Assembly (NCBI GenBank): GCA_002027195.1
Contig: MWJO01000065.1
Span: forward strand, 1-46,720
Source of the DNA: Streptomyces sp. GKU 895
GTDB lineage: Bacteria; Actinomycetota; Actinomycetes; Streptomycetales; Streptomycetaceae
Reading direction: 5' to 3'
DNA length: 46,720 nucleotides
Within the stretch, counting starts at the first letter, position 1. Each line of letters opens with the position of its first letter. The translations under genes were made by a program, and so were the position numbers. The notes under the pieces were generated by a model. That model was not told the origin of the DNA, did not search any database, and worked only from the letters and a program-made list of their open reading frames with translations. This document shows, piece after piece, positions 43,692 to 46,720 of the stretch.

Positions 43692-44861
43692 GCCCGCCAC
43701 CGTATCGGTCCGGTTGAGCGGCGAACGACCGGGCGTACACAAGCGTCACCAGCACCAACACCATCGGCACCAGCATCGCCCCGCGATAACTCCAGGCGTC
43801 ACCGAGCGCCCCCACCAACGGCGAACCGATCAAAAACCCCACATAGTTGAAGACATTGAGCCGCGCGACAGCCGCATCGGACGCCCCCGGGAACAACCGC
43901 CCGGCCGCCGCGAAGGTCTGCGGCACCAGCACACACAGCCCCAGACCCAGCAAGGTGAACCCGAGCATCCCGACCCACGCCCCGGGCGCCACTGCCACCA
44001 CAGCGAACCCGCCCGCGGCCACCACGGCCCCCCGCCCGCACCACCGTCACGGCCCCGAACCGCCCGCACCCCGAAGTCCCCGAGCCCCCGCCCGATCAGA
44101 GTGGTGACCATGTAGACGTTGTACGGCACGGTCGCCAGCTGCTCACTGCTCCCGAGCACATCCTCGAGATACTTCGCGCTCCAGTTGGAGACGGTCGAGT
44201 CCCCGATGTACGCGAAGGTCATCACCAGACACAGCGGCAGCAGCGCCTTGAAGACCAGACCGCCCCCGCCGCCACCGGCCTGCGCGCCCACCGGCTCGGG
44301 ATCATCGCTGTCGACGTACCACCGACTCCCGACGAACGCGGCCGGCAGCAGCACGGCCACCACCGGCAGATACGACACGAACAAAGCCAGATCCCAGTGC
44401 GCCCCCACCCACGCCAGCGACGCCCCCACGATCCCGCCGAGGCTGAACACGGCATGGAAGCTGAGCATGATGCTGCGCCCGTACGCCCGCTGCAGACTGA
44501 CCCCGAGCATGTTCATCGAGGCGTCCAGCGCACCCACCGCCAGCCCGAACGCGGCCAGCGCGAGCGCCAGCTCGACCGTCGCGTCCCCCGCCCCGACCCC
44601 GAGCAGCGCCAGCAGCACGACCGGCTGGGCCCACCGCAGCAGCCGGCTCGGCGGTATGCGCTTCACCACCTTCTCGGTGGTCACGCTCCCGACCCCGGCC
44701 AGCACCGGCACGGCGGCCAGGAAGGCCGGCAGCACCGCGTCGGAGATCCCGTACCGGTCCTGGATCGCCGGAATCCGCGTCACCAGCAGGGCGAAGGCCA
44801 CCCCTTGAGCAAAGAAGCTGAACGCCAACGAGGCCCTACCGCGCCGCAGCACATCTGTCAT
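43642..44861 (-). CDS. MFS transporter, frameshifted
   Basis: ATG 44861 starts MTDVLRRGRASLAFSFFAQG and gives about eight helices in frame (e.g. ALALAAFGLAVGALDASMNM, the motif shared with fucose-permease-like MFS). A cluster of one-base changes at 44035-44075 then shifts the frame. The remainder, VVAAGGFAVVAVAPGAWVG and GFTLLGLGLCVLVPQTFAAA, completes a ~400-residue 12-helix permease. Its last 50 bases overlap the acuC start. Substrate unknown. An inverted repeat lies 24-37 bases before the start. Confidence 0.8.
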
Positions 44862-44884
44862 GGCGGCGAGCGTAGGGCCCCGGA

Positions 44885-44898
44885 CTACCCGTGGGTAG
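44885..44898. promoter_or_regulatory. Inverted repeat upstream of the MFS gene
   Basis: CTACCCGTGGGTAG, with perfect 6-bp arms around GT. Placed as an operator or transcript hairpin just ahead of the MFS ATG; no regulator gene adjoins. Confidence 0.35.
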
Positions 44899-44972
44899 AT
44901 CCAGCCAAAAATGAATTTCCTTCAGCTTCGGCCCGAGCCGGTCCCGGAAGGCCTTGGCTTACGACCGTGAGG

Positions 44973-45674
44973 TCAGGCGGCGACGGCGACCTGGGCCTTC
45001 ATGGCCTCCTCGGCCGCCTCGACCTCGGCGGCGATCATCCGCTCCATGGGTCCGGCGGCCAGCGCCCCACTCACCACCATCCCGAGCCCGATCGCGCCGA
45101 CCAGGACGACCGACCCAAGCCACACCATGGTGTCCACGGGCACGGTGTACGCCCCCACCATCCGCACCACGCACTCCCCGAGCAGCACGACACCCCACAC
45201 CACCGAGAAGACCCGCTCGGCCCGCAGGAACGCCGCGGACCCGGCCGCGCCACCGCCCAGCAACCGCTCCCAGGCCGCGTGCTTGGCGGCGTCCGCCTTG
45301 ACCAGGAACGGCTTGAGAGCCGCCGTCATCATCGGCCGTCCCAGCACCACCGACGCCAGGATCCCGATGCCGATCGTGCTGCTGACCGCACTGTCCTTGG
45401 CGAGCATCAGCCGCGAATCCCCGGAGACGAAGCTGAGCAGCAGCGACACCAGGTTCACGACCAGGATCAGTCCGGCGAGCCCGTTGGCCTTCCGCTCCTT
45501 GACGACCGCCCATACGGTCCGCCCGGCCGGTACGACACTGCTCCAGGCGAGCGCCGCGAAGGTGCTCATCCCGAAGGCCTCCCGGAAGAGGTAGTACGAC
45601 CCGACCGGCACCGCCACGTCCAGGAGCAGGGGGCGGAAGGGGTTCTGCGGCTTGTTCGCACTCGTCGTCGTCAT
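44973..45674 (-). CDS. VC0807-like integral membrane protein
   Basis: 233 residues from ATG 45674 (GAGGGC upstream). About six TM segments, e.g. LLLDVAVPVGSYYLF, GLAGLILVVNLVSLLLSFV, MVWLGSVVLVGAIGLGMVVS. VPVGSYYLFREAFGMS and VFSVVWGVVLLGECVVRM resemble the VC0807 family of bacterial membrane proteins, whose function is not known. The N terminus is polar. It is a single gene, 93 bases after the HAD gene stop on the same strand. Confidence 0.78.
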   Translation of the reverse strand: MTTTSANKPQNPFRPLLLDVAVPVGSYYLFREAFGMSTFAALAWSSVVPAGRTVWAVVKERKANGLAGLILVVNLVSLLLSFVSGDSRLMLAKDSAVSSTIGIGILASVVLGRPMMTAALKPFLVKADAAKHAAWERLLGGGAAGSAAFLRAERVFSVVWGVVLLGECVVRMVGAYTVPVDTMVWLGSVVLVGAIGLGMVVSGALAAGPMERMIAAEVEAAEEAMKAQVAVAA

Positions 45675-45767
45675 GCCCTCAGCTTCTCGTCCACCGGGGG
45701 TGCCCCAGTAGAAACGATCGTCCGGAGCTCGGCGTGACAAATGTCAGGCCCGTGCCGAGGCCCACGA

Positions 45768-46412
45768 TCACATCAGCAGGTCGGCCAAGTCGCCCATGTC
45801 GGAGAAGAGTTGAGTGGCACCGGAAAGCCTCTCGGCAGGCGTCATGGCGGTGAACCCGTACACGTCCATCCCGGCCGCGACCGCCGCCTGTACCCCCAGT
45901 GGACTGTCCTCGACGACCACACACCGCCCGGGCGCCGCCCCCATCCGCTCGGCGGCGTACAGAAACAGATCCGGCGCCGGCTTCCCCCGCCCCACATCCT
46001 GCGAGCTGAAGACCCGCGCCTCGTCGAACCACCGGTCCAGCCCGGTCGTACGATGCCCGACCCGAATCCGCTCATGACTCCCGGACGAGGCCACGCAGTA
46101 CGGCACCCCGGCACCGGCCAGCCTCTCCAGCACATCCACCGCGCCGCCCACGGGCTTCAACTCCCGCTCGAACGCGTCGAACACCCGCCGATGAAAGACG
46201 TCATCGAACTCGTCCGGCAGCCGCTCCCCCGTACGCTCCAGCACCAGATCATGAATCCGATGCATCGCGGACCCCATGTAGTCCCGGATGGAGTCCTCGT
46301 ACGAGGTCGGGTGCCCGAGCTCCGTCAGATAGGCGGCCAGCAACCGATTGGAGATCGGCTCACTGTCCACGAGGACGCCGTCATTGTCGAAGATCACCAG
46401 GTCGTAGCGCAT
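45768..46412 (-). CDS. HAD-IA hydrolase (beta-phosphoglucomutase-like)
   Basis: 214 residues. Motif I is MRYDLVIFDNDGVLVDSEP (DxDG), with a helical cap, then VASSGS (motif II Ser), GKPAPDLFLYAAERMG (motif III Lys) and CVVVEDSPLGVQAAVAAGMD (motif IV). This is the subfamily of phosphatases/phosphomutases acting on sugar phosphates; mutase activity cannot be told from phosphatase. ATG 46412 is only 18 bases after the rRNA terminator, with no room for an ordinary promoter outside the rRNA region. Confidence 0.88.
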   Translation of the reverse strand: MRYDLVIFDNDGVLVDSEPISNRLLAAYLTELGHPTSYEDSIRDYMGSAMHRIHDLVLERTGERLPDEFDDVFHRRVFDAFERELKPVGGAVDVLERLAGAGVPYCVASSGSHERIRVGHRTTGLDRWFDEARVFSSQDVGRGKPAPDLFLYAAERMGAAPGRCVVVEDSPLGVQAAVAAGMDVYGFTAMTPAERLSGATQLFSDMGDLADLLM

Positions 46413-46430
46413 AAACCAGAGCCTAAACGC

Positions 46431-46465
46431 AGAAAACCCCGCACCGAACCGGTGCGGGGTTTTCT
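46431..46465. terminator. Terminator of the rRNA operon
   Basis: AGAAAACCCCGCACCG (46431-46446) pairs perfectly with CGGTGCGGGGTTTTCT (46450-46465). It follows the 5S gene on the minus strand by eight bases. Confidence 0.92.
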
Positions 46466-46473
46466 CAATATTT

Positions 46474-46592
46474 GTTCGGCGGCGTCCTACTCTCCCACAG
46501 GGTCCCCCCTGCAGTACCATCGGCGCTGTAAGGCTTAGCTTCCGGGTTCGGAATGTAACCGGGCGTTTCCCTCACGCTATGACCACCGAAAC
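46474..46592 (-). rRNA. rrf: 5S ribosomal RNA
   Basis: On the minus strand the sequence begins GTTTCGGTGGTCATAGCGTG and ends GTAGGACGCCGCCGAAC, with complementary ends and the conserved CCGAACCCGGAAGC loop. 119 bases, typical for Streptomyces 5S. It follows the 23S gene by ~94 bases (46593-46686), which is spacer. Confidence 0.95.
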
Positions 46593-46686
46593 ACTATGAA
46601 ACTGTCAAACATTGCCGCACCGCATGTGACCTATGGCGGGGCTGTTCGTGGTTTCAGAACCAACACAGTGGACGCGAGCAACTGAG

Positions 46687-46720
46687 GACAAGCCCTCGGC
46701 CTATTAGTACCGGTCACCTC
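46687..46720 (-). rRNA. rrl: 23S ribosomal RNA, 3' end (partial)
   Basis: The minus strand reads GAGGTGACCGGTACTAATAG then GCCGAGGGCTTGTCC, the conserved 3' end of actinobacterial 23S rRNA. The rest lies past the window. The exact 3' end is approximate. Confidence 0.88.

Overview
The window is a high-GC actinobacterial chromosome segment, almost certainly Streptomyces. The evidence is third-position G/C bias, many GTG starts, tight ATGA/GTGA couplings and a developmental block containing bldN (ECF sigma factor with a long N-terminal leader), its anti-sigma gene rsbN and a BdtA-like MerR/excisionase-type protein. A rex-hemA-hemC-hemD operon with a near-perfect Rex operator sits beside them. 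From memory this gene order resembles the S. coelicolor SCO3300-SCO3335 region; I could not check that.

Layout. 1-1537: end of a HemK/PrmC-like methyltransferase, a CDGSH Fe-S protein and an iron-containing redox enzyme, all overlapping. 1713-4967: EamA transporter plus NAD(P)-binding protein, divergent from a LysR regulator. 4472-6636: OmpR-type two-component system. 6754-8492: FMN reductase plus LLM flavin oxidoreductase. 8563-9332: Gly/Ser-rich anchored protein coupled to a 36-residue secreted peptide. 9626-15695: MFS exporter, YnfA, SnoaL-like protein, SDR, DUF6126, a phosphatase-GNAT fusion and RtcB. 15903-19184: two DUF3558 lipoproteins and a DUF2637 membrane protein. 19240-22931: divergent class I lysS and argS. 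22990-25076: DUF397 remnant, DUF4253 protein, aminotransferase. 25291-27594: membrane-spanning XRE protein between two lipoproteins. 27588-33983: haem biosynthesis (hemB; rex-hemACD). 34219-38160: glutaredoxin, HAD, bldN, rsbN. 38241-41094: acyltransferase, epimerase, ribosomal protein bS22, bdtA-like gene. 41224-46412: phosphatase, repeat array, acuC-type deacetylase, MFS, VC0807-like protein, HAD. 46474-46720: 5S and the 3' end of 23S rRNA, minus strand.

How the genes work together. Rex (NADH/NAD+ sensor) autoregulates an operon that takes Glu-tRNA to uroporphyrinogen III, linking tetrapyrrole supply to redox state. BldN and RsbN form a sigma/anti-sigma pair for aerial development. I see a BldD-type box before bldN and a CGTAAC-N17-CGTTGT promoter before rsbN. 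Most other genes look like core metabolism or transport.

Two features cut across the window. First, at least ten genes carry apparent one-base frameshifts, mostly at C/G runs. They include developmental and transporter genes that should be intact, so I suspect homopolymer errors in the assembly, although real decay is possible, especially in the heavily broken sensor kinase. Second, an uncommon repeat family occurs at 28671, 32259 (inside hemA, in frame) and 42363. The last copy ends a tandem array of about 59-bp alternating units that abuts and terminates acuC. This repeat family is the least explained thing here. I saw no tRNA, CRISPR array, transposase, prophage or secondary-metabolite cluster.
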